Shown: positions 1-11,522 of the stretch, in pieces | Layout of the letters: each line of letters starts with the position of its first letter | Numbering within the stretch: position 1 is the first letter of the stretch | Source of the DNA: Xylogone sp. PMI_703 | Taxonomy: Eukaryota; Ascomycota; Leotiomycetes | Direction of reading: 5' to 3' | NCBI GenBank assembly: GCA_021399445.1 | Contig: JAJTUQ010000013.1 | Location: forward strand, 186,001 to 250,000 | Length of the DNA stretch: 64,000 nt | Program-made: the position numbers and the translations under genes | Notes under the pieces: model-generated | Databases searched by the model: none | The model's input: only the letters and a program-made list of their open reading frames with translations | What the model was told of the DNA's origin: nothing

Positions 1-1
1 C

Positions 2-514
2 TTCCAGCAGTCTTCAGCACCATCGTTTCAAGACTCCCTAGCGCCCGGAAACATTGCGAGCAGAGATATCGAGGCGCAAGCTGCACGTTTTGATGGACAT
101 GAAAATATCTCCGACTGTAGTCATGGTTTATCTGATCCAGTGGAGGTGCATTATAAGACGCAACGAAAGAGCCTGGTATCAGATACCGATTCGTCATTGT
201 TTATGCAGTCGCAGAATAGCTGCCCATCTCTTTCCAACGATTCGCCAGGGCTAGAGCAAGCCCAAACGCCACCGCCCGTGAATGGTAATATGTTTACCTG
301 TAACAACTTTGGTAGAATAGAACGCGAAGTAAAGATCAATGAAATGCGTAGAGCCGCACTCTTAAGGGAGAGAATGAGGCTTCCTCCAGATGGTAGTCTC
401 CTATGTTGCGATTACACCATCGCTGAATTTCGCAACGCACATGGCATTCCTGGGCCGGATGAATGGGGTGGCTCTCAAATCTGTGAGCAATGTCTTGGTC
501 TGGAAGTTGTATGA
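2..514 (+). CDS. 3' end of an unknown protein gene (cut by window edge)
   Basis: This frame is open from base 2 to the TGA at 512..514, so the gene starts outside the window. The visible ~170 residues are hydrophilic and rich in Ser, Gln and Pro. A basic charged stretch (EMRRAALLRERMRLPPDG) is followed by a Cys-containing tail with LLCCDYTIAEF and QICEQCLGLEVV. There is no membrane segment. I do not recognise the family; the four cysteines in two pairs could be a small metal site, but that is only a guess. No in-frame stop is seen, so the fragment may belong to a working gene. Confidence 0.45.
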   Translation, partial: FQQSSAPSFQDSLAPGNIASRDIEAQAARFDGHENISDCSHGLSDPVEVHYKTQRKSLVSDTDSSLFMQSQNSCPSLSNDSPGLEQAQTPPPVNGNMFTCNNFGRIEREVKINEMRRAALLRERMRLPPDGSLLCCDYTIAEFRNAHGIPGPDEWGGSQICEQCLGLEVV

Positions 515-778
515 TACACAACATTTTGGAGTAAGATCTTAGGATATGCTAAATAAGGAGGTGTCGGGACAAAGGTCCGTTATATGGGAGGATATCTAGT
601 AGATTTGAATTAACTATCCTAAGTTGCAATTACAGTACAATTTATAGTGGATATCGCAACAGAGGGCTACGAAGTGAATGTCCGCACTTTGTGGGACTTG
701 GTGCTCTCCAAATTTGGAGGACGTAGTATTATGGAGAGTGTAGTATTTTAGGGCCCACATACACGTATTTACGCACGT
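515..778. other. intergenic, nothing recognised
   Basis: AT-rich spacer between the left-edge gene and the F-box-like pseudogene. I see no ORF, RNA gene or repeat in it. Confidence 0.4.
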
Positions 779-1252
779 ATGCAGAATAAATTACTGGTCC
801 AGCCGCGCCCTCTTCGACCATTTCTCCAAAAACCTCATCTGAACTTAAACCTCTTTTATACGTCAAAGCAAATGAAAGAAGAGGCATCGCGGTTGTTTTA
901 TAGTCGTAACAAGTTTGAGTTTCTCGGATTAAGCATTCAAAAATTTCCTTTATTAGCACTGAAATGGATACGCGATATAACCCTTTACTTAAACAACTGA
1001 GGCCTGAAATGTTTTGAAATCCTCATGAGAAGCGAAGAACTTCAATCACTCAATATCGTCATTAGTTATGATTTCCGATCTGACAACTTATTCTTTATCC
1101 GTCCCCGGCATTTACAGAGGATTGATGTAAGAATTGGAAAGTGGGTGAACAAGAAGAGGAAGAAAAGGGTACAACAAGTTTTTATTCGTTTACAGTACGT
1201 TTTGGAAAATAATACGCGAAAACGGAGATCTACGCGACTTCAAGGTTTGTAG
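779..1252 (+). pseudogene. decayed fungal F-box-associated family protein
   Basis: Two stretches lie in the same frame and are separated by a TGA at 998..1000. The first contains KQMKEEASRLFYSRNKFEF and LALKWIRDITLYL. These resemble the 'reticulate' segment of a large fungal family of uncharacterised F-box-like proteins, in which a 'Q.Y.EAS..FYS.N.F.F' motif precedes an 'I..I.L.L' strand. Directly after the stop the frame continues with GLKCFEILMRSEELQSLNIV, the next part expected in that family. The N-terminal F-box and the C-terminus are missing. This is family pattern recognition, not a search, and a short-sequence coincidence is possible. Confidence 0.5.
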
Positions 1253-1554
1253 AAGATTAAAATCTTAGTTTTGCGTGGGTGGTTATAGTTGGGCTATAGC
1301 ACCTTGGCCCTTGGGTTAGAGGCTAGAATCAACCCCCCAGGGCATCAACTTCATAGAGTAACTTTACATATTTCACAAAGTATAAAAAAATTCCTTGCAG
1401 TAAAGTGATTGGATATAGAAGTTTATAGAAGGAGATAACTTTTGAACCTTACCCAGGGGATCATCCAAGAGAGAATCAACAACCTCTGCGAGAAAAATGG
1501 TCGACCGGAAATCCAAGTTGAATTCTCTGAAGGTGAAACGATACTAATTTAGGT
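1253..1554. other. spacer without recognised gene
   Basis: No coherent ORF. The end of this stretch may be decayed upstream sequence of the pogo-like transposase remnant that begins near 1555. Confidence 0.3.
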
Positions 1555-2200
1555 GTTGTTTCTTCCTTCCTTCGTGATTTGAACCATATTCGAGAGCAGA
1601 CTTTCTAACCAGATCTGCACGACACGTCTTCGCGATAGGGGTATGTGGCCAATTCAAGCCCGAAAAGCACTTTCTCAGCTTAAGCCATATACTATACCTG
1701 ATCGACCACAAGAGCCTACGCTACCAATACTTCCATCTACACCTAGAACTGTACCTCATAGTATTCAAGCGATTGAAGAGCTAGAAGACCGCATTACAGA
1801 CGTATTTTCTAGTCCTTCTGCACAGCGTTTTCTTTCTACCCTCCATGGTACCAAATATACTCTTGAATCAGTTGATCTAGCTCGCACGGAACAGACTATG
1901 GCTATGTCGGCTTGGGAATATTACTCTGAAGCTAAGGCAAGAAGCAGGAAAAGAGTAACCCGGCCTAAAAATGGAGGGAACCTCTTTGACCTAATTTACG
2001 AGAGTTGATTGGAGTTAAGAAAAAGGAGGACGAAGAAGCTTTAGAGAAACAAGCTAAAAGTCTCCAGAAAAAGCAAGAGTCAATGCTTCAAAAGGTCTAC
2101 TTGGAAGATTTAAAAGTATGGAAAGTTAAGCAGAAAGAGCGCAAAGCTTCAATGGCGAGTATTACTAAGTATAAGAAGAACAGGTATCACCTTTGTACCA
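1555..2200 (+). pseudogene. C-terminal remnant of a Tc1/pogo (Fot-like) DDE transposase
   Basis: The frame from 1643 reads GMWPIQARKALSQLKPY, then a linker ending in NGGNLFDLIYES and a stop. Directly after it a new frame (2005 onward) gives a Lys/Glu-rich coiled stretch (KKKEDEEALEKQAKSLQKKQ). In fungal pogo/Fot transposases the catalytic domain is followed by a 'G.WP..P' motif and then just such a basic Lys/Glu/Gln-rich tail. The region just upstream (1560-1640) also fits that family but only by changing frames. The catalytic domain is absent. A homologous tail fragment lies at 45430..45625 on the other strand and shares the block around GAGAGTTGATTGGAGTTAAG. Confidence 0.55.
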
Positions 2201-2238
2201 CATGGATTATTGGAGGAGACACCATGTGTTCACAGTGA

Positions 2239-2928
2239 GCTAATTGATTTCTCTAGGTTAAGCCGGCACTCTTCCAGCCTTTTCACTGTAGTTGCCTTCC
2301 ACAGTAACAGTAAAGTTTACTCGCATTCCAGCATTTATTCAAAAGGGATTTGATGAATTGGGCAGTATTTTTAGAGAGATAATAGCAACAACAAGGTCCG
2401 TGAGCATTACCAGTTTGCCCGTAACTGTCTTCAAAGTTCTCTCGATATTGACTTATGCGACTTGCTTCTGATGCTCGTTTTGGCGATAAGTTCGTCATCG
2501 GTGACACTTGAAGTAAGTCAAACTGGGAAAGGCTTTCAGAAAGCAACTAAGCAAAGGAATATGCCTAATCTGCGGCAGCAATGGCTACACGAATGTTATG
2601 GTGGTTACGATCAACTGAATTTCCCTGGAAGAAGGATCATGAGCAAGTGTTGAGAATACGATAACGTGCTCCATTCTCTTTGTTGAGAACTAGTTTCAAC
2701 TTGCCCTATGGGAACAAAAGCTTTAACTTGAACGCGCTCTCGTGCTTCTTCTCTTGTTAGTCAATTCTGGGTTGCCGGATATCCTGTTGCAAAACAGTTC
2801 TTTGAGCAGAGTTAGCTTTATCGCTGGTCGTACATACCACTTGACCTTCGGTCATCCTTTCCCGACGGTGCTCTTTTACTCACTCTGGTGGTCAGTCAGC
2901 GTTCAGCTCCCAAGTCGTTGTTCTGATA
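2239..2928. other. no recognised gene
   Basis: Short ORFs exist on both strands, but none resembles a known family or has gene-like composition over a useful length. Confidence 0.35.
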
Positions 2929-3524
2929 ATGCATTACGTACCTGCCGAAGTATTCGACAACATTATCCAGAAGTTACCTGACCTCTCCACCTTCAAGAAC
3001 TGTGTCTGTGTGGATCGACGATGGGATTTACCTGCCGAAACCATCCTGTGGCGCAATGTTTCTATTGACATTACCGATCTCTATGATGAGCTCTCCCACC
3101 CGCCAGAAGGTACTACAGATCTTTTTTATATTTTTTCTATGGCATCAACCTTATCAAACTACTTTGCCGGTATTTATTGGTAACCTTATATTTGGACCTG
3201 TTGGACGAAGACCAGTTCGCCGAGTTACTGCAACAATTATACTTACCTGCTCTTACTCACCTCTACTTGCCATTGGTTACGGATCCGCTTGTAACTGCTT
3301 TTCTAGAACGACACCGAGACACTCTTGTTGACTTTCATCTACTAAATGCAGCGGAAGATCGTAACAAAGTAAGGGTGCTATGGCCTAGACTAGGTACTTG
3401 GCTGAAGCTCGAGGAACTCCGATTAGACTTGCAACAGACCGAGGATGTAATGGCATACGAAATCGGTTGGTTTTATAGGTGTAATCCATCAATAGAACGT
3501 CTGGGTATTGTTGATATAAAGTAA
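2929..3524 (+). pseudogene. F-box protein gene, frameshifted
   Basis: The ORF from 2929 starts MHYVPAEVFDNIIQKLPDLS and continues with a Cys/Trp-containing stretch and ETILWRNVSI. This matches a fungal F-box ('LP.EV...I...LPDLSTL..C..V...W..PA...LWR.VSI'). Near 3170 the reading frame switches: frame 3 from 3177 continues as a leucine-rich segment (LYLDLLDEDQFAELLQQLYL, then LPALTHLYLPL) to a stop at 3524. No GT...AG pair explains the switch cleanly, so I read it as a one-base indel. The result is an F-box/LRR-like protein of about 200 aa, short for the family. hAT-1 copy 1 sits 32 bp after the stop. Confidence 0.55.
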
Positions 3525-3556
3525 TTGCGTTTGGATGAGCGTAAAAAAGGGTGAAC

Positions 3557-6208
3557 CAGTGATTCTATCCATATCCCATATCCCATACGGCCTCATATGG
3601 AGTATGGAATGTGGATCAATCTTCATATGGGTTCATATTACATACATATGGAATACAGAAACTGACGTCATACATCATCTCCAATCTCTACCTGTAGGTT
3701 TTCAATACCCCCTGTAGTAGCTACACCTTGCCCAACTAACTCGGCTGCTACTCCCTCTGCTACTCCGCTGCGTATCCAGCTCTTCAAGCACTCGCCCTTC
3801 TCAACCGTAGACGCTCCAAGCTGCACTCTTTCCCATGTAATTGTACGACGTGCGCCTGAAAAGACTCGCTCAGGGTCAGCAGACATAGCCGGGATTGAAA
3901 GAATATCTACTGCCATCTTTGATAGTCGCGGAAATCGTTGTCGTTGCTCATCAAGCAGCCACCAAGTAAGCGGAGAACAATCGATTTGAATCGGTGTTTG
4001 TGAAATATAGGCTTCGTACTCGTCAATATCTATGGCTGTGCCAATAACATCAAGCTCTTGTGCAAGGAGATCGTATTCATCCGGCTCTGCCTTTGGCTCT
4101 AGCGGCGGCGTAGGATCCATCATTAACAGCCCTTTATAGCTATCATCCCAGAGTCTCTTAACTGCACTAAGCGTTTGCCGATGCCAGCTCTTTGGCCAGT
4201 TCTTCAGAATATATGCTTTTCGACGTGATGGGTGAAGAATCAGCGCTGCAGCGTACGCTGGCGTCTCGTCTGACTTCATATAATACTTGTCAAAGACATG
4301 CCAGCTCGTAAGGATACAACTAAGAAGCTGTGGATCGTTCTTAAATTTTTCAAAGGCTTGATTATAATGCTTCACAAGGATATCCATAGTAAAGAGCGTT
4401 TGATCAAGCGTAGCGCAATAGTCCTGGGTCCGTTGAGTAGCCTTCCAAAAGGGCTGCAGAAAGCTACGTGTATTCTTCAGCATTAGCCAGTCCTGAGGCG
4501 TCAGATAATCGTCCTTTAGCTGATCATAGTACTTTTTCTGATACCACTCAACATGCTCTTGTTTCTCAATTACCACATCAAGGAGAAGATACCACGAATT
4601 CCAGCGTGTATCATTATCGAGACACAACACTCTGCCAGCCTTATCCTTAAAGAGATTATACCGATAATTATCGGCTCTTATATGAATACAGGTGTTATGA
4701 ACCTTACCAAGAGGTCCCATTTGACGCCAACCTAGAGATTTTCTCTTCTTCCACTCCTCGATTAGCGTTATATCGTATTCAGCCTCATCACACTCCTCCA
4801 TTTGACGGCAAGCAGTATCAATAGCTTCCTTCGATTCAGTGAAGAGAAAAGCTTGAATAGCAAGGTTAATAATATGGCCGTGACAGCGGATTCGATGGTC
4901 TTTAGGCTTCCATTCCTTGCCTTTTCCCCTCAGGAAATCGCTCAGGAGACGGCAGAGCACATCATTAGAGCCGTGATTATCGCCTGTAACATAGCCAATC
5001 TTATGTGAAACATTATAATCCTCAATTACACGTTCCAGGAGCTTAAACTGCTCTGCGCCGCTATGGCTCCCAGGCCCGTCAAGGCCAGGCAGCTCTGGCA
5101 GAGCAAGTAAGGCTTGACAGGTTTTCTTTAACTCCTCATTAACAAATTGCGCACAGACTCCAAGGAAAGCTTTGCGATTTGGCGAAGTCCAAACGTCGGC
5201 GGAAAGATGAATGAGAGACGGCGTAGCTTGAAGTTTCTTTCGCAGGATATCTTTATAGATAGAGTAAGAATTTGATACAAGCTTTTGAATTGAACCATGC
5301 GAGAGGCTAATAAGATGATCTGCAGCAGGATTAATTGTAGCTATAAAGGCATGAAATTCTGGCCATTGGCTGATATTATAGGGGAGATTTCGAACCGTTA
5401 CTAGCTGAACAAGAGCCTCGATAGCTGCCTTGCGGTTTAGTGAGTTCTTCAGCACCTCCTGCTCATGCGCTTTAAGCTTCACAGTGTTCACTTCGCCGGC
5501 CTTTGCAAAAGCATCTTTTAGGAGGTTATTGCAAGCCTTCTTCACAGGGTGAGTCTCCCCACTTTCCAACTCAATATTATGTTCCCTGAGTAGATGGTTA
5601 CGGAAAGTAGTTGATACAGTAGTACTGTAGGAGCGGCTAATGCAGTATTTGCAGTAGTAGAACTTTTCTTTTCTTCGAGGGCAGCGCTCAGGCTCCAAAC
5701 CTTGAGGCTTGCGTGCATGCTCCCACGTGTTCGCAGTGAGTTTCCGTTTACGAGTTTTATTAGTGGTGAAGGAAGAGCTCTGGGTACTTGCAACTATATC
5801 GGAGGAGGCATCGGTTAATGCGATGACAGAGGTTTCACACTCACTAGAAGCGTCTGTAGTAAAGGATGTGATAGAGCCCATTATATGTTATATGTCAAAT
5901 ATGTAAGGCTCGAGCAATTAGCTAAGCGCGAAGCAGTCAGGGTAATTCAGTGTTGCTTTGAAATTTACGGAATGGGAACATCAGCCTAAGTGCAGCTTTG
6001 GGAAAGCGTAGAAAAAGATAAAGAAAGAAAAGAGTGCTCTAGGCAGCGAGAGTCCATGATCGTAGCCTTGAACGGAACCGGAATAACTGTTGTTCCCATG
6101 TATTCCATACTTATTCCATAAGCCTGGCCTATATGGATATGGATATGGAGTATGGATTAGTTCCATATGCCATATGATATTCCATACGCTGTATGGATAG
6201 AATCACTG
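3557..6208 (-). mobile_element. hAT-1 transposon, copy 1 (complete, 2652 bp)
   Basis: A complete hAT element. Both ends carry the perfect 17-bp terminal inverted repeat CAGTGATTCTATCCATA (left end forward, right end reverse complement). The insertion is flanked by the 8-bp direct repeat GGGTGAAC at 3549..3556 and 6209..6216, the size expected of hAT target duplications. Subterminal DNA on both sides is full of CATATGG/CCATA motifs, possible transposase-binding sites. It encodes one intact transposase on the minus strand. Two more copies of identical length lie in the window (14411..17062 and 25069..27720). Confidence 0.96.
3668..5881 (-). CDS. hAT family transposase, intact, 737 aa (copy 1)
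   Basis: Catalyses cut-and-paste movement of the element. The N-terminus is basic and Ser-rich. A BED-like zinc finger follows with C77, C80, H96 and H101 (YYCKYC ... FRNHLLREH). The RNase H-like core shows HLSADVWTSPNRKAFL (D229), GYVTGDNHGSNDVL (D301) and RCHGHIINLA. The C-terminal hAT dimerisation domain is clear: LTWWLLDEQ, MAVDILSIPAMSADPERVF, SGARRTITWERVQLGA. A single uninterrupted ORF without introns starts at the only N-terminal ATG. Length and domain order are normal for fungal hAT transposases, and no damage is visible, so this copy is probably active or recently active. Confidence 0.95.
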   Translation of the reverse strand: MGSITSFTTDASSECETSVIALTDASSDIVASTQSSSFTTNKTRKRKLTANTWEHARKPQGLEPERCPRRKEKFYYCKYCISRSYSTTVSTTFRNHLLREHNIELESGETHPVKKACNNLLKDAFAKAGEVNTVKLKAHEQEVLKNSLNRKAAIEALVQLVTVRNLPYNISQWPEFHAFIATINPAADHLISLSHGSIQKLVSNSYSIYKDILRKKLQATPSLIHLSADVWTSPNRKAFLGVCAQFVNEELKKTCQALLALPELPGLDGPGSHSGAEQFKLLERVIEDYNVSHKIGYVTGDNHGSNDVLCRLLSDFLRGKGKEWKPKDHRIRCHGHIINLAIQAFLFTESKEAIDTACRQMEECDEAEYDITLIEEWKKRKSLGWRQMGPLGKVHNTCIHIRADNYRYNLFKDKAGRVLCLDNDTRWNSWYLLLDVVIEKQEHVEWYQKKYYDQLKDDYLTPQDWLMLKNTRSFLQPFWKATQRTQDYCATLDQTLFTMDILVKHYNQAFEKFKNDPQLLSCILTSWHVFDKYYMKSDETPAYAAALILHPSRRKAYILKNWPKSWHRQTLSAVKRLWDDSYKGLLMMDPTPPLEPKAEPDEYDLLAQELDVIGTAIDIDEYEAYISQTPIQIDCSPLTWWLLDEQRQRFPRLSKMAVDILSIPAMSADPERVFSGARRTITWERVQLGASTVEKGECLKSWIRSGVAEGVAAELVGQGVATTGGIENLQVEIGDDV

Positions 6209-6314
6209 GGGTGAACTAAGTGATTTGTGGAACCAAGTAAATATGATGAATTAAAGTCTATCGTTTTTAGATCATACTTAATTTGTTAGTAAAATAATTA
6301 AAATCGGATAATAG

Positions 6315-6874
6315 TTAACTATACAATAATCGTTGGATTGGTGTCCAGCCATCTAATCGTTCACTTCTTGCGTTTTGAATGATATTCGTGATATCTTTGT
6401 TAGTAATCAAAACGTTAGAGGCCTTTAAACGAAGAAAGTTGAGAATATGAGCAATTTGTATTCCAGCTTTAGTTTTGGATAGAATCAAATCACGCAATTG
6501 AGGATCCTACGCACGAATTCTATGTGCTGTATGAGCTACAGCTAATGTAGAGGCATTATGGTTATGAATAGCTTCAATAACCTGGACCTTCTAGCCATCT
6601 CCCTCCCTTTTTACGGCAACTTTCACTTACAACGACACTTTTTAGTAGAGCTGTTATGTTGTTTTGACGGATGGACTTCAGGTTTTTTGCCTTTAGACTT
6701 GTATAACCCTCCTCGATCACAAATATAGACGACTCTATTGACTTGTTTATCCCGAACAGCAAAAGCATAACCATTTTCACGCCCAGAAGCCTGTATTGAC
6801 ACGTACAACAGTGTCAAATCGGTAAAGTAATCTTCTGGTGGAGCAGGACCGCAAGGTGAAGGAATAGATGCCAT
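6315..6874 (-). pseudogene. decayed MULE transposase, N-terminal (FAR1-like) part
   Basis: The minus-strand ORF from 6874 begins MASIPSPCGPAPPEDYFTDL and contains RVVYICDRGG, typical of the FAR1-like DNA-binding N-terminus of fungal Mutator-like transposases ('GYAF..RR......V...CDRGG.Y'). Other frames continue the family pattern: KVQVIEAIHNHNAS, then AGIQIAHILNFLRL and DITNIIQNARSERLDGWTPI (the 'DI.N......R...L.G.TPI' step before the catalytic domain). At least one TAG replaces the Trp codon of the 'GDGW' motif and one frameshift is present. The catalytic DDE domain is missing. A sister remnant is at 38912..39097. Confidence 0.6.
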
Positions 6875-7511
6875 TTAATTGGGTTAAAGTATTGGTAGAA
6901 GTAGAGAAATATCACCAATTCTAACTGTAAAAAATAGCGCAAATATGAGAGTATACACAACAAATTTGGAGCAGTTGATTGCCCGTATATTCTATAACTG
7001 TTGATGAGTTTATATACGCATTTAAGACAGTCGTATAACCATAGCAACCATCGTATAATTCACCGCAAATTTAGCAATAGTTACACTGTATGTAAGTATG
7101 CAAATCTTCAGAATATTACAGTGTAAAAGTCGGTGTTATAGCATAATTATAATTATGCATTTATGAACCTTAATTTGCTTGTAGATATTGATGACTAAGA
7201 AAATGTATGGGAAAATGATCTGTGTTGTAGTGCCGGTATCGGTTGTGGGAAGTGGATTTAGACAAGTGCCCAAGTGGACTTAGACATCCCCTAAATAAGT
7301 TATTAAGTTAAATTAACAAAGTAAAAACGTTATTACTATTTAAGAAGTAAAGTTCTCTTTATATTCTTTATATATAAATTATAGTAAGCTTATAAACCTG
7401 TTTACTACTAGGTCTACTAGTTTTAAAAAGTTGCTAACTAATTGTGTACTTACTAAGTTCCGAGGATTAGCTATAATACTCCTTAAAAGTCGTAATATAC
7501 AGCGCGGCTTG
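6875..7511. other. AT-rich upstream flank of MULE remnant
   Basis: No gene. At 7228..7282 it contains a block with ACAACCGATACC (minus strand) next to two copies of AAGTGGA(T/C)TTAGACA. A similar block precedes the other MULE remnant at about 38680..38714, so this may be the old 5' end of that transposon family. Confidence 0.35.
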
Positions 7512-10444
7512 TTAACCTGATGGTGGCAAGAGGTTGCAAATAGGACCTAGCCACGATAGATAGTCGTCTGCGCTTGTCCCGCTGCTGCCATACTTAAGCA
7601 CACGTAGCAGCGGCCTGAAAGCGCCCGGCGGGGCGCTGAATAACGAGCCATTCTCAAAGCTGAAAGTTGGAAAAAGCAGCACTATACCGCTAATAAGATT
7701 CGGTCGAGGAACTGCATGAGCAAGAGCATTGGGGTTGACCCCAGGGGGCAGGTTCCCAAAGCCCCATTCCACTAACAGGCCGTAGTACGGAACATCGAGA
7801 TAGCCAGGCAGGATAGGGAGGTCTATGTCTGGTACGTTGATTTTGACGGAAGGATCGAAGCCGTAGTACGTGGGCTCAAAAGTTGTATTGACAGGAACGG
7901 CATCTAGGCGTACAAAACTAGACGGCTGCACAACGGCAAATTCGATAAAAGGTATTAAGGGAGCATCTGGCACGGTGCCGTTTTCATAATACACGGTATA
8001 GTTTCCGATATTAACGTCGCACGGCGCGTTGCTGCCAGGCGCCGTGCACGGCTCCTGGTTGCCTACCCACAGTGTTGTATTGTAGTGGAAGTAGTTGGCA
8101 TCGTGTATGTTATAAGGCACGCCGAGGTACGGCACGACATAGCTGCTGCCATCCGTGTCGATGTTGATGAAACCAGAATATATGGGTTCCGATTGTGGCG
8201 AGGACTCCTCGGCGGGGGTGATCTGGACTTGCACTGTCGTCGACTGACCAGGACGTAAAGTGAACTGGGTCTTGGAAAACTTTGCAGTTGCATACTTGGC
8301 CTCGTGTGTGAGTGTAAATGTTTGAAGAGCAAAGTAGTCCGAGCCTGTGAAGTTTGTGAGCGTGCGAATGTACGAGGCACCAGTGTGGGATATGTGATAT
8401 GTCTTGGTCTTCTTAGACGTGTTCTTCACCGTAACGGTCTGCTTCGCCGGCTTGCTCGAGTCACGTAGGCTGAGTTGAGACGGCGAGATCTGCGAGTCTG
8501 CCATCACCGCCTTGTACGCATTGATGAGGCCGGCACCCTGTTGCGCGACCGAGGACAGAATATCCGCGTTCTGGGCCGTGAGCGGCACGGCGGTCGACTG
8601 GAGGAGCGATGTGATCTCGGCCACGCTCCAGTCCGGGTGCTGCGACTTGAGCAGTGCATACACGCCCGCTGTAAAAGGCGTCGACATGGAGGTGCCGGAC
8701 AAGACGGCGTATCCACCCACAGAACGGGGAAATGTTGCCAGGATATTGCCACCGGGAGCCGACAGTTGTGGCTTCAGAGTCAGCTCCATGGTTGGCCCAA
8801 TCGAGGAGAAATAGTCGACGGAGCTATGAGCGGGATTCGGAGCGTCAAAAACATTATCATCATTGGAGCCGAAGCTTAGGGTGTACTGCTCGCTGCTGAG
8901 CAGGCCCGATAGAACCTTGAGCAGCTTCTGTGATTCGGTGTATGTCAGGAACAGGAGGCGGAACGGATCGACGGATCCCGGGTCGGCTAGCAGAACCGGT
9001 GTGTCGGGATCGTTAGTGTAGAGGATGACGGTCGTGATGTTGAGCGCCAGAAGGTTGTCCGCGTAAACAGCGAATGAGCACAGCGTCGGTGCATATTGCA
9101 GCAGCGCCACCGTGTTGGCCCCATCGGTGACTGCGATGGCAGCGGTAGTCCAATCGTCCGGATCGCAGCCGTCGGTTTGGAAGTCGGTCAGCGGCGTGGT
9201 CACCCCAGTGCCGACACGATACAAGGTATAACGTCCCTCCAAGGGCAGCACCGACACATAGTCCAGCGTGCCCCCAATGTTGCTCTGGGCGCGATAGACT
9301 GTCGGATAGATCTCATTCTCAACTGCCCCGACCCCCAGAGCGGCCGGTGCCAGACCCGGCGCGGAGACCTCGTACGGCCCGGTTTGTCCCTCGTTGCCCA
9401 GGGCCGCGATGACGGCGATGCCACTGTCGACAATGTTCTGGACGAGAGGCACGTATGGTGATCCGGCCTCCCAGCCGGCCAAGTCTCCGAGGCTCATGCT
9501 AATGATATCCGCGCCGTCTTCGGCCGCTCTGTGCATAGCACTGAGGATGATGTCGTCTGGCGCAGCTCCGGAACAGCCAAATACTCGGTACATGCCCAGA
9601 CTGGCCTCTGGAGCGACTCCGACGAGACCGAAACCCTCGTTCGGTCGATCGGTCATACCGACAATTCCTGGGAACGGTTGGTTCGGGTCAGATGCACAGC
9701 TAGAGGAAGGGGAGAAGGGGAGAAGGGGACGCCATTCATGTTCCTCAACGTACCTGTGGTATGGCTGCCATGCCCTCCACCGGCACAGGTTGCGAGAGGA
9801 TCAGGACCAGGCATGGGTGCATTCCCCCCGGTGTAGTTGTCGCCCACAAAGTCATAACCAAAGGAGATCTTGAAGCCCGGCCCAAATCCGCCTCCAAGGG
9901 ACGGGTGCAGATAGTCTACGCCCGTGTCAATAAGGGCAATCTTAATGCCCTTGCCTTTGATGCCCATATTATGGAGCTTGTCTACACCGGCCATCTTGAG
10001 TGGCCGGTTCACATCAGACGTGCCGGTAATGTGCGGCACCTGGTCGTTACCTGGTGGCGACATTGGGCTGGCTGTCGTGGAAAACTGGGGCGGCCCGGGC
10101 CGCGGGACGAGTCGGACGGGCCAGACATTCTTGACCCCATCCGTGGTAAGGATATCTGACATCGTGCTGCCATCAGTGACCGTCAACGAAAGGCCATAGA
10201 AGTATTTCGAGTTGCCAAACTCATTGCGGATTTGACACCTAATGCTCCCGCCATGGATGTTCGCAAATCTCGAGGAAGGAGAGGTGGATTCATTCGCGGG
10301 CTCAAGTTCCACAATATAGGTCTCGGGAAGATAGGTAACGTTCCGAGAACTTGGCAGGAAGTTTGCTCGGATTCCTTGCTGGAATGCCTTCGTACAGCAG
10401 ATCACCGAAAGAAGGCCACTTAAGAATATACTACTAGATCTCAT
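7512..10444 (-). CDS. secreted subtilisin-like serine protease (S8), 948 aa
   Basis: Large extracellular endopeptidase. Exon 1 is 10444..9754, intron 9753..9668 (86 bp, GTACGT...CCCAG), exon 2 9667..7512; splicing keeps frame and rebuilds the His motif. The signal peptide is MRSSSIFLSGLLSVICCTKA and residues 35-115 resemble an inhibitor I9 propeptide. Catalytic residues are D173 (ALIDTGVDYLHP), H225 (GGGHGSHTTG), oxyanion N322 (AALGNEG) and S557 (GTSMSTPFTAG). An insert between N322 and S557 fits a PA domain. The C-terminal ~350 residues contain an Fn3/DUF1034-like region (KQTVTVKNTSKKTKTYH). Length and order match the C5a-peptidase-like fungal S8 group. No damage seen. Confidence 0.93.
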
Positions 10445-11522
10445 CTTATATAATGTGGGTTTGGTTTTCCTTATACCACAGTATATTTGTGCGTCTCTTC
10501 TCTTATATCATAGTAGGCCACAAACATAACCTAGAAGCGGACGCTTTCTTTATACATGTTCGTCTTAACCCCTAGCATGCAGAGTACAATGAGTAGTTGT
10601 CCTTGTGATACGAGCAGTTCTGTGACCCCTGACCCGCTTCCCCGCCCCCACGTACACGAGCGTACTAAGATAAGGGGTGCCTTCCACCTTGAGCCGGCAA
10701 GTCCAGTACTTGTAGAATACGTAGGTCAGAACTAGGCAGGTCTGAAGGCACAGCTGCACTGCAGCATCACCTTCCTGTTCTATATCTTATTGTAGATAGC
10801 AAGGGTTTATTACTATCCGGGGATAACTTCTACTCGCTACTTATAAAGCAAGTACTCTAACCACTCTACCTGTACTTTAGCGATTTATTAAGTAATTTAT
10901 CTTACTATACACGTAATTCCCGGTCCACCGGCCCACTGCAAATTTACTGTAAAATCGAGAAAAATCAATTATTTTAACTGTTGAGACGGCCAGTACCAAC
11001 AGGGTTCTACTAGTAGAATTCAGGGGGTTTGTGACAGTCACGACCCCGGTGTGACAGTAAAGGTCTACCAGTAAAATGCTACCATACTAGCCGCAACCAA
11101 TGTTATATTAGTATATTATAATTTACATGCTTTAATATAGCTAATCTATTAATTTTAATTCAAAGAGAGCCTTAGTTGTTAAGTTATAATATTTAGAAGT
11201 ATAATGTTGTGAAATCCAAAAAGTAGGAAATTCGTCAGGATTACGTGTATTAATTCATTGGATTTTTTCCCAGCAAATCCGTTATGCAAACTACGTTTCA
11301 GATTAATTACAAACTTGCCAGAAATCCGAACGGTTGGCAATATGTCAGCCTCACCGATCTCCAGAAGAGTCGACTGTTTCATCATCTAAATACAGCACTT
11401 CTCCCTCCAGGGATCCAAACTGGGATTGTTACTAGGATTACTATAGACAAGACATGAATAAGGGTCGCAAAAGACCCCTTTAACTGAATTAGGAGATTCT
11501 AGGCTCACAATGATTACCGAGG
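10445..11522. other. intergenic, one weak ORF
   Basis: Upstream region of the S8 protease (divergent side). A minus-strand ORF at 11179..11385 (68 aa, starts MMKQSTLLEIGEADILPTV) has protein-like composition, but I do not recognise it. Around 10780-10880 (minus strand) an A-box-like GGTAGAGTGGTTAGAG occurs without a matching B box. Nothing else is supportable. Confidence 0.3.

Noticed and set aside
8063..9873. Several 80-160 aa ORFs on both strands inside the subtilisin gene
   Set aside because: All are shadows of the well-supported protease frame, with no domain of their own.
10780..10880. tRNA-like or SINE-like sequence (minus strand, GGTAGAGTGGTTAGAG)
   Set aside because: The A-box-like part is good, but no GGTTCGA-type B box or acceptor-stem pairing can be found.
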